64,000 nucleotides of DNA from contig CAVOZC010000019.1 of assembly GCA_963700865.1 (NCBI GenBank), positions 186,001 to 250,000 on the forward strand. The letters are read 5' to 3'. Every line of letters begins with the position of its first letter. Position 1 is the first letter of the stretch. Shown piece after piece: positions 26,344 to 36,533 of the stretch. Origin of the DNA: CAVOGJ01 sp963700865 (GTDB taxonomy: Bacteria > Planctomycetota > Planctomycetia > Pirellulales > Pirellulaceae). A model generated the notes under the pieces. The model was not told where the DNA came from and ran no database searches. It saw only the letters and a program-made list of their open reading frames with translations. The position numbers were made by a program, and so were the translations under genes.

Positions 26344-29300
26344 ATGACGACTCAACGACGATCGACTTGGGACGGATCATGGGGCCTGACGCGGTGGGCC
26401 CTTTGCGCCTGTTTCGCTATGCGTTTGTTTGCAGCGGAGACACCGGTGCGAACCGCTCCGGATGGTCGGCTCGTTTACGAGACGGAACCGGGTGGCGATC
26501 GCCTTCCGGACTTTTCGCATTGCGGGTACGCCGGGGCCGAGTGCGCGATTCCCAACGTGCCAGGGGTGCTACGAGTCGTTCCCCAGAAGGGGGACGATGG
26601 CCGTCAGATTCAGTCTGCCATCGACTTTGTGGCGGGATTGCCCGTCAACAAGGACGGCTTTCGCGGCGCGGTCGTCCTGGCGCCGGGACCTTTGACGTCG
26701 CCGGACAGTTGACCATCCGCCAATCGGGCATCGTGCTGCGCGGCGCTGGTGCGGGTGAGGGGGGGTCGGTCATTCTGGCCGCGGGCACCGATCGTCGTCC
26801 GCTGATCACGATCGAGGGGAATACGGATCGTCTGGTCGCTGAACCGATTCGCGTGGTTGGCGCGGACGTGCCGGTCGGAAGTTGCACGTTTCACTTGGAG
26901 GCCAACCACGGGCTGCAGGTGGGCGATACGATTTTCATCCGCCGCCCCTGCACGCTCGCCTGGATCAACGCCATCGGCATGAAGACTGGGGGCGTGGACT
27001 GGAAGCCGGGTACCCGCGAACTTGTTTGGGATCGTGTGGTGTTGGCAGTGGATGGTCCGGTCATTTCAATTGACGCTCCGATCACGACCGCCATCACGAA
27101 GGAGTATGGTCAGGCCACCGTGCAAGCTTACGACGGATCCAAACGGACGAAACACGTCGGCATTGAGGATCTGCAGTTAACGAGCGCATACGATGCCAAC
27201 TGTCCACAGGACGAACAGCACGCGTGGTATGGGGTCGCGATCCAGAATGCCCAGGATACCTGGATACGCCGCTGTGCGTTTCGTCACTTCGCTGGCGGAT
27301 CGGTGACTCTTGGGGAAACTACGAAATGGGTCTCGGTCGTCGACTGTCTGTCCGAGGCACCGATTTCCGAGCCAGCCGGCTATCGGCGTCATACTTACTT
27401 CACCCGAGGCCAGTTGACGCTGTTCTTGCGGTGCTGGTCCGAACAGGGGCGACATGACTTTGCGACCGGCCATTGTGCGGCGGGTCCCAATGCGTTCGTG
27501 AACTGCCAGGCGGCACATGCCTTATCCGCGAGTGGCCCGATTGAAAGCTGGTCCGCCGGCGTGCTCTACGACAACGTCCGCATCGACGGCGCCGGACTGC
27601 AGCTTGGGAATCAGGGGGTCCATCCGCCAGGAACCGGTTGGGCCGCGGCGAACTGTGTGTTGTGGCAATGTCAGGCGGCCGACGTGCAGTGCGATCGACC
27701 GCCGACGGCCAACAACTGGGTCTTGGGCGTGTGGGCGACGGTGACGGGTGATGGCTCGATCACGGGTTCAAGCGATTTCGTCAAGCCGCTAAGTCTCTAT
27801 CAGGCCCAGTTGGAGGACCGCCTGGGGCCGGATGTGGCCAGTCACGTGGGCCCATTTTGCCTGCAGCTGGTCTCTTCCACGAATCCGACGCTTGCCCAGG
27901 CCGCACAATTCGCCGCGGCGTCGACGCAGCCCGCGTGTCAATTGATCGACCTGATCCGAGAGAATCACCGCAGCGGCGCGCGTCCGGCGGCTGCCGACGC
28001 GGCCTTGCGCCAATTCGTCGCCGACGCCTCGGATGACGTTGAGGTCGTTCCCCGGCAGACGGCGACATCCGCCCTGCACGTCGATCACGGCTGGCTGGTC
28101 GTCGATGGCCGACTCAAGGTCGGCGCCGTGCTCCATCCCATCTGGTGGCGAGGGAACCTCCGGCAGTCCGAGGCCCCCGCGTTTGGACCGTCCATCACGC
28201 GGTTTGCCCCGGGCCGTGAGGGGCATGGGTTGACCGATCGCCTGGCAGACGTCGTCGACGAGATGCAGCGGAAGGGATTTGCCGCGTACGATCATCATTA
28301 CGGACTGTGGTACGATCGCCGCCGCGACGACCACCTGATGGTCCGCCGCGCGGACGGAGACGTGGCTCCCCCCTATTACGAACAACCCTTCGCGCGCACG
28401 GGAGGACCCGAGCGGGCCTGGGACGGAATGAGCAAGTACGACTTGACGACCTACAACCCCTGGTACTGGAAGCGCCTGCGTGATTGGGCGGGTCTGTGCG
28501 ATCAGCACGGCTTGGTGCTGTTCCACCAGAATTACTTTCAACACAACATCCTTGAAGCGGGGGCCCACTGGGCCGATTGTCCCTGGCGCACGGCGAACAA
28601 TATCAATGACACCGATTTTCCCGAGCCCCCCCCGTACGTCGGCGACAAACGTATCTTCTTTGATAGTCTGTTCTATGACGTCCACCAACCTCGCCGACGA
28701 GCGCTGCATCGCGCCTACATTCGCCAGTGCCTCGATAACTTCCGCGATTGCTCGAATGTGATCCAGTTCACGAGCGAGGAATTTACGGGGCCGTTGGAAT
28801 TCGTCGAGTTCTGGCTCGACACAATCGCCGAATGGGAACATGAACACGGGCGCGACGTGCTGGTTGCGTTGAGCTGCACGAAGGACGTCCAGGATGCCAT
28901 TCTCAACGATCCGGCTCGTCAAGCGATGGTGGATGTGATTGACATCCGCTACTGGATGTACTCGGGCGATGGAGCCCTCTACGCGCCGGCGGGAGGCAAG
29001 CATCTAGCGCCCCGACAACATTTTCGACAGGCAAATCCCAAGCCGAGTTCGTTTGAGTCGATCGTGCGTGCGGTGAAGGAATACCGCCAACGATTCCCCC
29101 AGAAAGCCGTTGTCTATCATGCGGACCAGCATTGCGGTGGGGGGCGAGACGGATGGGCCGTGCTCATGGGCGGTGGATCACTGCCCGACATTCCACCGTT
29201 GCCCAAGGAGGTCGCGCTGTCGATCCCCCGGCTGACTCCCAACGACGAGATCATCACACAAGCGGGCCAACGGTGTCTGGCCGCCGCGAGCGATTGCCTG

Positions 29301-29486
29301 TTGATCCATTGCCGTGGTGTCAGCACGCCTGTTCAGCTCGATTTACACGGCGTTCACGGTGCGTATCGGGCGCAATGGATCGATTCCCGCTCTGGCGAAA
29401 TCACCAGCGACGAGCGGCTCGAAATTCACGAACACGCGCCGTTTCCCGCCAAAGCGGATGTGCTCTGGCTGACGCGGGCGGAATGA
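26344..29486 (+). CDS. Exported beta-helix plus (beta/alpha)8-like protein, putative pectin glycosidase, frameshifted
   Basis: ATG 26344 starts MTTQRRSTWDGSWGLTRWALCACFAMRLFAAE, a probable signal peptide. The first frame ends GAVVLAPG and conserved sequence resumes TFDVAGQLTIRQSGIVLRG; the break is at GGG 26685-26687, where one more G would restore the frame. The whole product is about 1047 residues. Residues about 100-430 look like a parallel beta-helix (GIEDLQLTSAYD, RFAF-type turns). After about 560 there is a catalytic-like (beta/alpha)8 domain (DHGWLVVDGRLKVGAVLHPIWWRGN, DHHYGLWYDRRRDDH, IQFTSEEFTGPLEFVEFWL). I believe the latter resembles DUF6298-type proteins of pectin-degrading bacteria, but no activity is established. 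It could be an exo-glycosidase such as an apiosidase-like enzyme; this is inference. Confidence 0.75.
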
Positions 29487-29611
29487 TCGGGTCTGCCCGC
29501 CAGAGTTTCCTGTTCGCTGGCGCCATGTCGCCAATGCGGCTGAAGTACCCCACGGCGTACGCGGGGGTTTGATCAGCGGGTGCATCACGTAGCCTCGCCA
29601 CGCGGCGTCGC

Positions 29612-31651
29612 TCACTTGAGCGGCAGCCAGACCGACATTTCCGAGGGGCCTCGGTTGGACCAGGCGTAGTAGGGAATCAACGGTATGTCGATGGTCCTCG
29701 CCGCCCCCTGCTGCAGTGGGCGATACAACACATTCGACCAATCGCCCGTCGGCTCGGCCAAGCCCTTCAGATGTATTCTTGTGACGCCCTGCAGGAGGCC
29801 AGCATCATGGGTCGGAAGAAGCTCCGCCGTCGCCGGAATGGCAACATCCTGCAGCCGTACGTCGACGGGCAGATCGACCGATTCCAGACAATAGACGATC
29901 GGACCGCGGCGGACGGCGACCTGGTTTCGCGTCTCCTCCACCAGCGGGTGGGCTTCGATCAACTCGGCAGGCATTGGTAATCGCAATTCGACGGTATCGC
30001 CGGCTTTCCAGGAGCGGCGTACGTCGAAGTACGTGCCCGGGCTGAGCCGTTCGCCGACGACTTCGCCGTTGACGCGCACCGAGGCCTCGCTTGCCCACCC
30101 AGGAATTCGCCAGGAGACCGCAAAGGGATCGGCGGGACACTCGTCGACGCGGACGTTGATGTCCCCCGTCCACGGGTAATCGGTCGTCTGCGTCAATTGG
30201 AGCGGTCCGCCCGCAAGTGCGGTGGATAATTGGCTACTGCCGTATAAGTTGACCGCAATCGTGTCTACCGTCTTGCTGTAGGCGTATCCGTGGACTTCGG
30301 CGATCGTGCGCACAACATTGGGAGGGCAACAAAATGACACCAGAAAGGGTACACGCGTGCGTGGCCAGCGCAGCTCGGTGGGAAGCGGCTCGACCTGTCG
30401 CAAGGGATTCACATAGAAATAATTCACACCGTCCAGACTGATGCCCGAGAGGACACTGTTGTAAAGCGCCAACTCCATAATATCGACGAAACGGGCATCT
30501 CCCGTGGCGAGGAACATCCGCCAATTCCACATCACGTTGCCAATATTCGCGCAGGTCTCGTTGTGGGCGGTGATACTCGGAAGTTGGTAATTGCGTCCAT
30601 AGGCCTGGTGGACCCGGGATATGTGGGCCTGATCCACGGCACCGTCGGGTGACGCACCGTCGAACAGGGCTCCGCAGGCACCGGTGATGTACATCTTGCG
30701 ACGGACGACATTCCGCCAGACCGCAGCCAGCGGCCGCCATAATTGGTCGTCCCCCGTTTCCAGGTACAAATCGGCCGCCCCGGCGTACAGGTAATTCGCG
30801 CGAACCGCATGTCCGGCTGCCTGATCTTGTTCCGCGAAGGGAATGCGGTCCTGATTGTCGTCCCCTCCGTCGACCACCAGGGCTCGCATCTCCAGAAATG
30901 TTTTTGCCAATTCCAAATATCGTTCGTCCCCCGTCACGCGGTACAGTTCGACGATGCCCATGTAATGGGACGGGCAGACGGAATTCTTCGCCAGCTCGGG
31001 CGTGGGATGTTGAAAACGACGGACGAGAAAATCGGCAGCCTTCTTGCCGGCCTCCAGCAAACGATTTTCTCCTGTCGTCCGCTGGTGGATACAGGCCGCC
31101 GTCATCAAGTGTCCCATGTTGTACATTTCAAACGCAAAGCGATCTTGAAATGGCTGCACACCGGGAACACCATTGCGCTGCCCAATCAATACGGGAGTAT
31201 GGATGTATCCATCGTCCCGTTGGGCAGCCACAATCGCCTCGGTCGCCTGGTCCAGGCGTGTTTTCAGTTCCGGGTCGCGGCTGACCGCGTACACCGCGCT
31301 GGCGGCCTCCACCCACTTGTAAAAGTCGCCATCGTTCCAGGCGGCCCCGTGGTAGTCGCCGTCCATTTTCCCGGCGGCAATCAAGAAATGCTCGTAGAAG
31401 GGCTTGTACTTCGAACCCCTCATGAGCTCCCACATGCCGGGAACCGAGCGGTCTCGCACGGTCGCAAACCGATCGGCCCAGAAGCCTCGTGTCCACCTCA
31501 CCTCATCCAGGCGAATCGGCAGATACTTTGCCTGCGGGCTGTGTGAGGTGTCGACAATCCCGCCACTTCCCGCCGACGCAACCGTGGCGGCGAGTGTCCA
31601 CAACAGAGCAGGCAGCCATCGCTGTGGTTGACTTCGGCTTGACGACATCAT
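29612..31651 (-). CDS. GH127 (DUF1680) beta-L-arabinofuranosidase-family protein, exported
   Basis: I placed the start at ATG 31651 (MMSSSRSQPQRWLPALLWTLAATVASAG), giving a signal peptide and about 679 residues. GH127 hallmarks are present: an (alpha/alpha)6 barrel with YNMGHLMTAACIHQ, the zinc/cysteine centre NETCANIGN and FCCPPN, and a C-terminal beta domain (ADPFAVSWRIPGWAS). In characterised members a Cys of the FCCPPN region is the nucleophile held by Zn. The Glu of the usual H/G-E-A-F motif appears as Gln here (VHQAYGRNYQLP). GH127 covers beta-L-arabinofuranosidases and, in RG-II degradation, an aceric acid hydrolase. The neighbours support a pectin side-chain role. Confidence 0.9.
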   Translation of the reverse strand: MMSSSRSQPQRWLPALLWTLAATVASAGSGGIVDTSHSPQAKYLPIRLDEVRWTRGFWADRFATVRDRSVPGMWELMRGSKYKPFYEHFLIAAGKMDGDYHGAAWNDGDFYKWVEAASAVYAVSRDPELKTRLDQATEAIVAAQRDDGYIHTPVLIGQRNGVPGVQPFQDRFAFEMYNMGHLMTAACIHQRTTGENRLLEAGKKAADFLVRRFQHPTPELAKNSVCPSHYMGIVELYRVTGDERYLELAKTFLEMRALVVDGGDDNQDRIPFAEQDQAAGHAVRANYLYAGAADLYLETGDDQLWRPLAAVWRNVVRRKMYITGACGALFDGASPDGAVDQAHISRVHQAYGRNYQLPSITAHNETCANIGNVMWNWRMFLATGDARFVDIMELALYNSVLSGISLDGVNYFYVNPLRQVEPLPTELRWPRTRVPFLVSFCCPPNVVRTIAEVHGYAYSKTVDTIAVNLYGSSQLSTALAGGPLQLTQTTDYPWTGDINVRVDECPADPFAVSWRIPGWASEASVRVNGEVVGERLSPGTYFDVRRSWKAGDTVELRLPMPAELIEAHPLVEETRNQVAVRRGPIVYCLESVDLPVDVRLQDVAIPATAELLPTHDAGLLQGVTRIHLKGLAEPTGDWSNVLYRPLQQGAARTIDIPLIPYYAWSNRGPSEMSVWLPLK

Positions 31652-31819
31652 GGTCACCGTTTGCAGGGGGAAGCCTCGGCGGCATTTGGCGACGATGACC
31701 GGCTTGCAGCGCACGAGCATGTGGAAGTCCAAAGTGTTTCGAGTCTAGCACCTGACTTGCCCAGGCCCAAGCAGTCTTGTCATTTCCCACCATTTCGGCA
31801 GCATCGGCATGGATTGATC

Positions 31820-31895
31820 GGAGCGTGCTTTTCGTGCTCCTGCTCGTGCCTTCCGGTTACGAGCACCGTTCCCCTGAGCACGGGCACGACGAGTG
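31820..31895. repeat. Dispersed GAGCAC/GTGCTC-rich intergenic repeat
   Basis: The segment shares ACGAGCACCGTTCCCCT exactly, plus flanking TCGTGCTC and CACGA words, with the reverse complement of 61661-61740. GTGCTC and GAGCAC words could fold into hairpins. It probably belongs to a genome-wide intergenic repeat family; its function is unknown. Confidence 0.55.
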
Positions 31896-31989
31896 GGTGA
31901 AAATGCGGGTGGTGACAGGCCCCGGCAGGTCGGGGTGAATCGGCACGAATCGAAGGGCAGCCGCCCACTTGTGCGTGAAAGCTGGGCGA

Positions 31990-32013
31990 AATGCAAAAAG
32001 TCCGTTTTGCATT
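31990..32013. promoter_or_regulatory. Inverted repeat AATGCAAAA-N6-TTTTGCATT
   Basis: Perfect 9-bp arms are separated by AGTCCG, about 100 nt before the PL1 start at 32115. The half-sites resemble the GATTTTGCAAAATC palindromes at 26169 and 46913, so this may be a spaced version of the same operator. Confidence 0.45.
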
Positions 32014-32114
32014 GCAAGAATTGGATGTTTCCACGTGATAGAATCGGCGTTTCGAACTCGCGCGCTGTTTTGGTTTTGTTTCGAGGAGCAAGATTGACGC
32101 CATTTTCACCTTCG

Positions 32115-34619
32115 ATGTTCGTGCGCTACCTCGTCAGCGTGGCCGCCTTCATCGTTTTGCCAATCGGGATCGCGGCCGAGCCGATACGCGTTGATCTTGG
32201 CGTCCCAACGGGCCGCAGCGATACGGGCACTCCTGGTTGGCGGGAATGGCAAGTTCCCGAGGCGCGTGAGACGAGCCAGAAATTTGGCGATGTGCAGGTC
32301 ACGTTGCGTGTGGCGGAGGATCGAGCCACCGTGCGTGGCTGCTGGCACAAGGCTGGTATCGCTACGGGTGCGACGTTGTCGACGGACGGTGTGATCGCCG
32401 AAACAAACGCGACGACGGCGTGCCTGGAGTTGGAATTGGTCGGTTTGCCAGCGGGCTCCCACAGTCTGACGACCTATCATAATGCGGTCGAAAAGCCGCT
32501 TCGCGGCCCGATGACGATGGAGAAGGACGGACAGCCGCTGGGCCGGTCGGTAACTGCCACCTACCGAGTCGACGACGACATCGACGCCGCGACGGCCCAT
32601 GTCGAGTTTGAGGTGGAACCGAACGAAGCAGTGATCTTTCGGTTTTCAGCGGCTGGCGATAGCGGGCTTTCCGCGGTCGTGCTGAATGGTTTTGAAATCG
32701 ATGCCGGGAATCCGCGGCGGAAGGCGCAGAAGCCGCTGCCCGCCGATGGCGATTGGCACGCCGATGCCGATGCGGGGGATCTTCATCTTCAATGGCGCGC
32801 GGCGAGCTCGACGGTGATGCAGCGAGTCTATCTGGCGTCCGCCAAGGTGCGCGACGAGGCACGAAGGCAGGTGAGCAAGGCTGGGGATGACGGTGAGGGA
32901 TTTGTCGGGGAAGTTACCTCGCCCAGCCTTGTGTTGCGGAATATCGACCGCAACAGTCGACTCTACTACTGTTGGCGAGTCGATTCGATTGACAGCGACG
33001 GCACGGTGACTCGAGGAGATATCTGGTCCTTTCGCTGCCGACAGCCCGCCTTTCCCTCCGCCGAGGGTTACGGCCGTTTTGCCATTGGCGGGCGCGGAGG
33101 ACGCGTGATCAAGGTCACAAATCTCGAGGATGCCGGGCCCGGCAGCTTCCGCGCAGCCGTCGAAGCGGAAGGGCCGCGGACCGTCGTCTTTGATATCGGC
33201 GGGCGGATTGAGCTGCAATCGAGATTGATTATTCGCAACTCTTTCCTCACCATTGCCGGCCAGACGGCGCCCGGTCTGGGCATTTGCCTTTCCAATTTCA
33301 ACCTGGGAATGCTCGGAGCGCACGACGTCATCATCCGTCACCTGCGAGTCCGCCCAGGGGATACCGCCGGCATGACACTCGACGGAATGGGAATGGCCAG
33401 TTGTGATCACTGCATTATCGACCACTGTTCGATCAGCTGGAGTCAAGACGAGGCCTTCAGCTCGCGCAGCGCGCGAAATATCACGCTCCAGCGAACGTTG
33501 ATTTCGGAAGCCCTTAACATAGCGGGACATAAGAAGTACGAAAAAGGAAGTGCACACGGTTTTGCCGCCAGCATCGGCGGCGACATCGGGAGCTTCCACC
33601 ACAATCTGCTGGCGCACTGTGCGGGTCGTAACTGGAGCCTCGCCGGCGGATTGAACCAGGCCAGTCGCCATACGGGGCGACTCGATATACGAAACAACGT
33701 TGTTTACAACTGGCAATACCGCACGACGGACGGAGGAGCTCGCCAGGTCGTTTTTGAGAATAACTTCTATAAGCCCGGCCCTGCGACCAATGTCTGGCAC
33801 GTTTTGAAGCCTGAGCGAAATAACATTCAGGGGTTTGGGCCTCAGGACTACTACGCAGCCGGCAACGTGATGGCAGGTCGCTATGACCAAACCAAGGATC
33901 CGCGGGCTGGCATTGTCGTTCCCCAGGAGGAAGCACTCGACGATTTCTTCTATCCCACTCCCTTCTTTCCTTCCTTCGTAAGCACCGAATCGGCCGAGGA
34001 TGCCTTCAAGACGGTCGTTTCCGATGTTGGCTGCAACCAGCCGGCGCTGGACGCGCACGATCTGCGTGTGATCAAAGAAACGATTTCGGGAACCACGACT
34101 TACACCGGTGGCATCTCGGGCCTGCCGGGACTGCCCGATTCACAGGAGGATGTCGGCGGCTGGGACGCGTATCCGTCATCCGTTCGCGATCCTCAGTGGG
34201 ACTCGGACGATGACGGTCTGCCAGACTGGTGGGAGTCGATTCACGGATTGGATATTCACTCGCCGCCGGGCGACTTTTCCGATTGCCACGCGGATTTGGA
34301 CGGCAATGGCTATTCGAACCTGGAAGAGTATTTGCGGCAGATGGGGGAGCCGCATGTATTCTGCGCTGGGGGCGACCCGGTGGTACTCGATTTGTCTCGC
34401 TATGCGCGAGGCTTTACGGACGCTCCTACATTTTCCGTCGTCAGCCAATCGAACGGGAGAGTGGATGTTTCCACCCACGGAAGAAAGGCGACTTTCACGC
34501 CGCCCGCCGATGGCCCGGCGATCGAACACATGGACTTTGAGGTGCGTGACAGAGAGGGGAGTCGCCATGCGTGGCGAGTTTGGATATTTGTCATGCCCGC
34601 ACCGTCAAGTGATGGATAA
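32115..34619 (+). CDS. Secreted PL1-like pectate lyase with N-terminal accessory domains
   Basis: ATG 32115 (MFVRYLVSVAAFIVLPIGIAAEP) gives a clear signal peptide; the longer open frame upstream lacks one. The product is 834 residues. Residues about 20-200 form a malectin/galactose-binding-like domain (VDLGVPTGRSDTGTPGWREW). A fibronectin-like domain follows (LHLQWRAASSTVMQRVYLA). From about 310 comes the pectate lyase beta-helix (FPSAEGYGRFAIGGRGG, TIAGQTAPGLGICL, IDHCSISWSQDE, HHNLLAHCAGRN, NNVVYNWQYRT). A DSDDDGLPDWWESIHGLD calcium-type motif and a C-terminal domain end it. The frame is intact, unlike several paralogues nearby. Accessory domains suggest tethering to polymer or surface. Confidence 0.9.
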   Translation: MFVRYLVSVAAFIVLPIGIAAEPIRVDLGVPTGRSDTGTPGWREWQVPEARETSQKFGDVQVTLRVAEDRATVRGCWHKAGIATGATLSTDGVIAETNATTACLELELVGLPAGSHSLTTYHNAVEKPLRGPMTMEKDGQPLGRSVTATYRVDDDIDAATAHVEFEVEPNEAVIFRFSAAGDSGLSAVVLNGFEIDAGNPRRKAQKPLPADGDWHADADAGDLHLQWRAASSTVMQRVYLASAKVRDEARRQVSKAGDDGEGFVGEVTSPSLVLRNIDRNSRLYYCWRVDSIDSDGTVTRGDIWSFRCRQPAFPSAEGYGRFAIGGRGGRVIKVTNLEDAGPGSFRAAVEAEGPRTVVFDIGGRIELQSRLIIRNSFLTIAGQTAPGLGICLSNFNLGMLGAHDVIIRHLRVRPGDTAGMTLDGMGMASCDHCIIDHCSISWSQDEAFSSRSARNITLQRTLISEALNIAGHKKYEKGSAHGFAASIGGDIGSFHHNLLAHCAGRNWSLAGGLNQASRHTGRLDIRNNVVYNWQYRTTDGGARQVVFENNFYKPGPATNVWHVLKPERNNIQGFGPQDYYAAGNVMAGRYDQTKDPRAGIVVPQEEALDDFFYPTPFFPSFVSTESAEDAFKTVVSDVGCNQPALDAHDLRVIKETISGTTTYTGGISGLPGLPDSQEDVGGWDAYPSSVRDPQWDSDDDGLPDWWESIHGLDIHSPPGDFSDCHADLDGNGYSNLEEYLRQMGEPHVFCAGGDPVVLDLSRYARGFTDAPTFSVVSQSNGRVDVSTHGRKATFTPPADGPAIEHMDFEVRDREGSRHAWRVWIFVMPAPSSDG

Positions 34620-34729
34620 AAAAGCGAATTTTGGAGAAGCTGCGGCGGGCGGCCGGCACCCCGGGCCGGGAGTAAGGGCTCAACGCACCGACCGTCCTTT
34701 GTACGAAACACCCGAAGCAGGGAATCGCG

Positions 34730-36394
34730 ATGCATCGTCTCAAGCCCATTTTGCAGTTTATTCATGGCGCCCGCGTGGCCGCATGTCGCCTCAGTGCCGT
34801 GACGTTGGTCGCGATCTGGATAACGCCGGCGTGGGCTCAGTATCCCAAGATCACGGCCGAAGTGGCCGCCGAATCACGTGCCCGCATGGAGGCGGCCGAT
34901 CGTCGTTCTGACGAAGCCTGGGCGCGGGCACTGCCGATCGTCCAAGCGTGGGAAGCAAAGGGGAAGCCGTACATTCCCGGTGCGGCCAAACCGGAAGATC
35001 TGCCTCAAGCCAGCCTGCCGGCATTCCCAGGCGCCGAAGGCGGGGGGATGTACTCATTCGGCGGGCGCGGCGGCAAGGTAATGGTGGTTTCCAATACGAA
35101 TGATCGCGGCCCTGGCAGTTTTCGCGCGGCGTTGGAAACGGGTGGTCCGCGTATCGTCGTCTTTAACGTGGCGGGCATCATTCGGCTGCAAGAACGGATT
35201 CGTGTTCGCGCACCGTACATCACGATTGATGGAAGTAGTGCCCCCGGTGACGGCGTCTGTATCGCCGGAGATACGGTGGAGCTCGAGACGCACGATGTCA
35301 TCATTCGCCACATGCGATTTCGCCGAGGAGCCACCTGGGTCGGCGATCGCAATGATTCGCTGGGAGGCAATCCCATTGGCAATATCATGATTGACCACGT
35401 GTCGGGCAGTTGGGGATTGGACGAGAACATGTCGATGTATCGTCACATGTACCAGCCACCCGATGGCAGCAAGGCGCTCAAGCTGCCAACCGTCAATATC
35501 AGCATTCAGTATTCGATCTTCAGCGAAGGGCTGGACACTTACAATCACGCCTTTGGCAGCACGATTGGCGGTTATAACAGCACGTTTCACCACAATTTGT
35601 GGGCCTGCAACACGGGCCGCAATCCGAGCGTGGGCATGATCTACGATTTCTCGCTGATCAATAACGTGATCTTCAACTGGAGCCACCGCACGGTCGACGG
35701 TGGCGACCACCGCAGCTTTTACTCCATCATCAACAACTACTTCAAACCGGGACCCGCGACGGATCTCAGCAAGCCCATCAGCTATCGGATTCTCAAGCCC
35801 GAATCGCGCCGCAGCCGTGAATTCAACAGTGATTTTGGCAAGGCGTACGTCGCGGGGAACTTCGTGGAGGGAAATGCGGCCGTCACTAAGGATAATTGGA
35901 AGGGCGGTGTGCAGGTCGACGAAAGCGATGGCCACGATCCGCTGGTGGTGCTGCCAAAAATCCGCGTCGATACGCCCTACCCAAACGCGTTCGTTGAGAT
36001 CGAGACGGCCCAAGAGGCATACGAGACCGTATTGCAAAACGCGGGTGCTACGAGGCCCACTCGAGATGCCGTGGATCAGCGCGTTGTGGAGATGGTTCGC
36101 AGTGGCAAAGTCACTTATGCGGAGGGAGCTGGCATGATCACGGACATCGCGCAAGTCGGCGGCTATCCCACGTACGAAGGGGAACCGTACATGGATGCGG
36201 ATCGAGACGGCATGCCGGACGATTGGGAGCAGCAACACGGACTGAACCCGCAGGATGCGGCCGATGCGGCCGCCGACCTCAACCAGGACGGGTACACCTG
36301 TGTGGAAGAGTTTCTCTACCAGCTGGAGCCCAGGAAATCTGGAGTAAAATGGGAAACACCGCACACCTATCGGGACTTGTTTGAAGAAGAATGA
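34730..36394 (+). CDS. Secreted PL1-like pectate lyase
   Basis: This 554-residue protein starts at ATG 34730 with GCAGGGA upstream and a signal peptide (ending ITPAWAQ). After a helical spacer (about 38-85) the lyase starts at LPAFPGAEGGGMYSFGGRGGKVMVV. It shows the PL1 beta-helix pattern: TIDGSSAPGDGVCI, IRHMRFRRG, IDHVSGSWGLDENMS, FHHNLWACNTGRNPSVG, NNVIFNWSHRT and NNYFKPGP. It ends with DADRDGMPDDWEQQHGLNPQD and NQDGYTCVEEFLY, an EF-hand/TSP3-like calcium motif. Expected role: endo-cleavage of (methylated or de-esterified) homogalacturonan outside the cytoplasm. It lies 110 bp after another PL1 gene, probably in one operon with it. Confidence 0.92.
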   Translation: MHRLKPILQFIHGARVAACRLSAVTLVAIWITPAWAQYPKITAEVAAESRARMEAADRRSDEAWARALPIVQAWEAKGKPYIPGAAKPEDLPQASLPAFPGAEGGGMYSFGGRGGKVMVVSNTNDRGPGSFRAALETGGPRIVVFNVAGIIRLQERIRVRAPYITIDGSSAPGDGVCIAGDTVELETHDVIIRHMRFRRGATWVGDRNDSLGGNPIGNIMIDHVSGSWGLDENMSMYRHMYQPPDGSKALKLPTVNISIQYSIFSEGLDTYNHAFGSTIGGYNSTFHHNLWACNTGRNPSVGMIYDFSLINNVIFNWSHRTVDGGDHRSFYSIINNYFKPGPATDLSKPISYRILKPESRRSREFNSDFGKAYVAGNFVEGNAAVTKDNWKGGVQVDESDGHDPLVVLPKIRVDTPYPNAFVEIETAQEAYETVLQNAGATRPTRDAVDQRVVEMVRSGKVTYAEGAGMITDIAQVGGYPTYEGEPYMDADRDGMPDDWEQQHGLNPQDAADAAADLNQDGYTCVEEFLYQLEPRKSGVKWETPHTYRDLFEEE

Positions 36395-36416
36395 CGTCCG
36401 ACCAGAATGGGATGCG

Positions 36417-36507
36417 GTGGGATAGGCTTCCAGCCTGTCATGGCGCCATGGAAGTTTGTTTGGGAATTGAAGTTCACAAGTGATGACAGGCTGGAAGCCT
36501 ATCCCAC
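36417..36507. repeat. Perfect 25-bp inverted repeat (intergenic repeat element)
   Basis: The left arm at 36417-36441 (core ATAGGCTTCCAGCCTGTCA) and the right arm at 36483-36507 are perfect reverse complements separated by 41 nt. The arms read GIGFQPV / DRLEAYP when translated, a phrase I associate with dispersed planctomycete intergenic repeats. The element lies between two PL1 genes and could form a long hairpin acting as terminator, mRNA stabiliser or small mobile repeat. Confidence 0.7.
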
Positions 36508-36533
36508 GTTTGGCATTCCTCAAAGGAACACGT

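Larger units (their letters stand above)
31652..32114. other. Divergent intergenic region with repeat and inverted repeat
   Basis: About 460 bp lie between the GH127 start (minus) and a PL1 start (plus). It contains a degenerate GAGCAC/GTGCTC repeat at about 31820-31895, related to one at 61661-61760, and the inverted repeat at 31990-32013. I see no gene. Confidence 0.5.

Noticed and set aside
27789..29003. Antisense frame over the beta-helix/barrel gene
   Set aside because: Shadow of the plus-strand gene, whose frame is continuous and richer in conserved-looking motifs.
29487..29611. Terminator between the convergent genes
   Set aside because: A GC-rich inverted word near 29550-29570 has a mismatch and only a short T-run, so I did not call it.
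32646..34058. Antisense frame over the 32115-34619 lyase
   Set aside because: Shadow of a real gene; no protein features.
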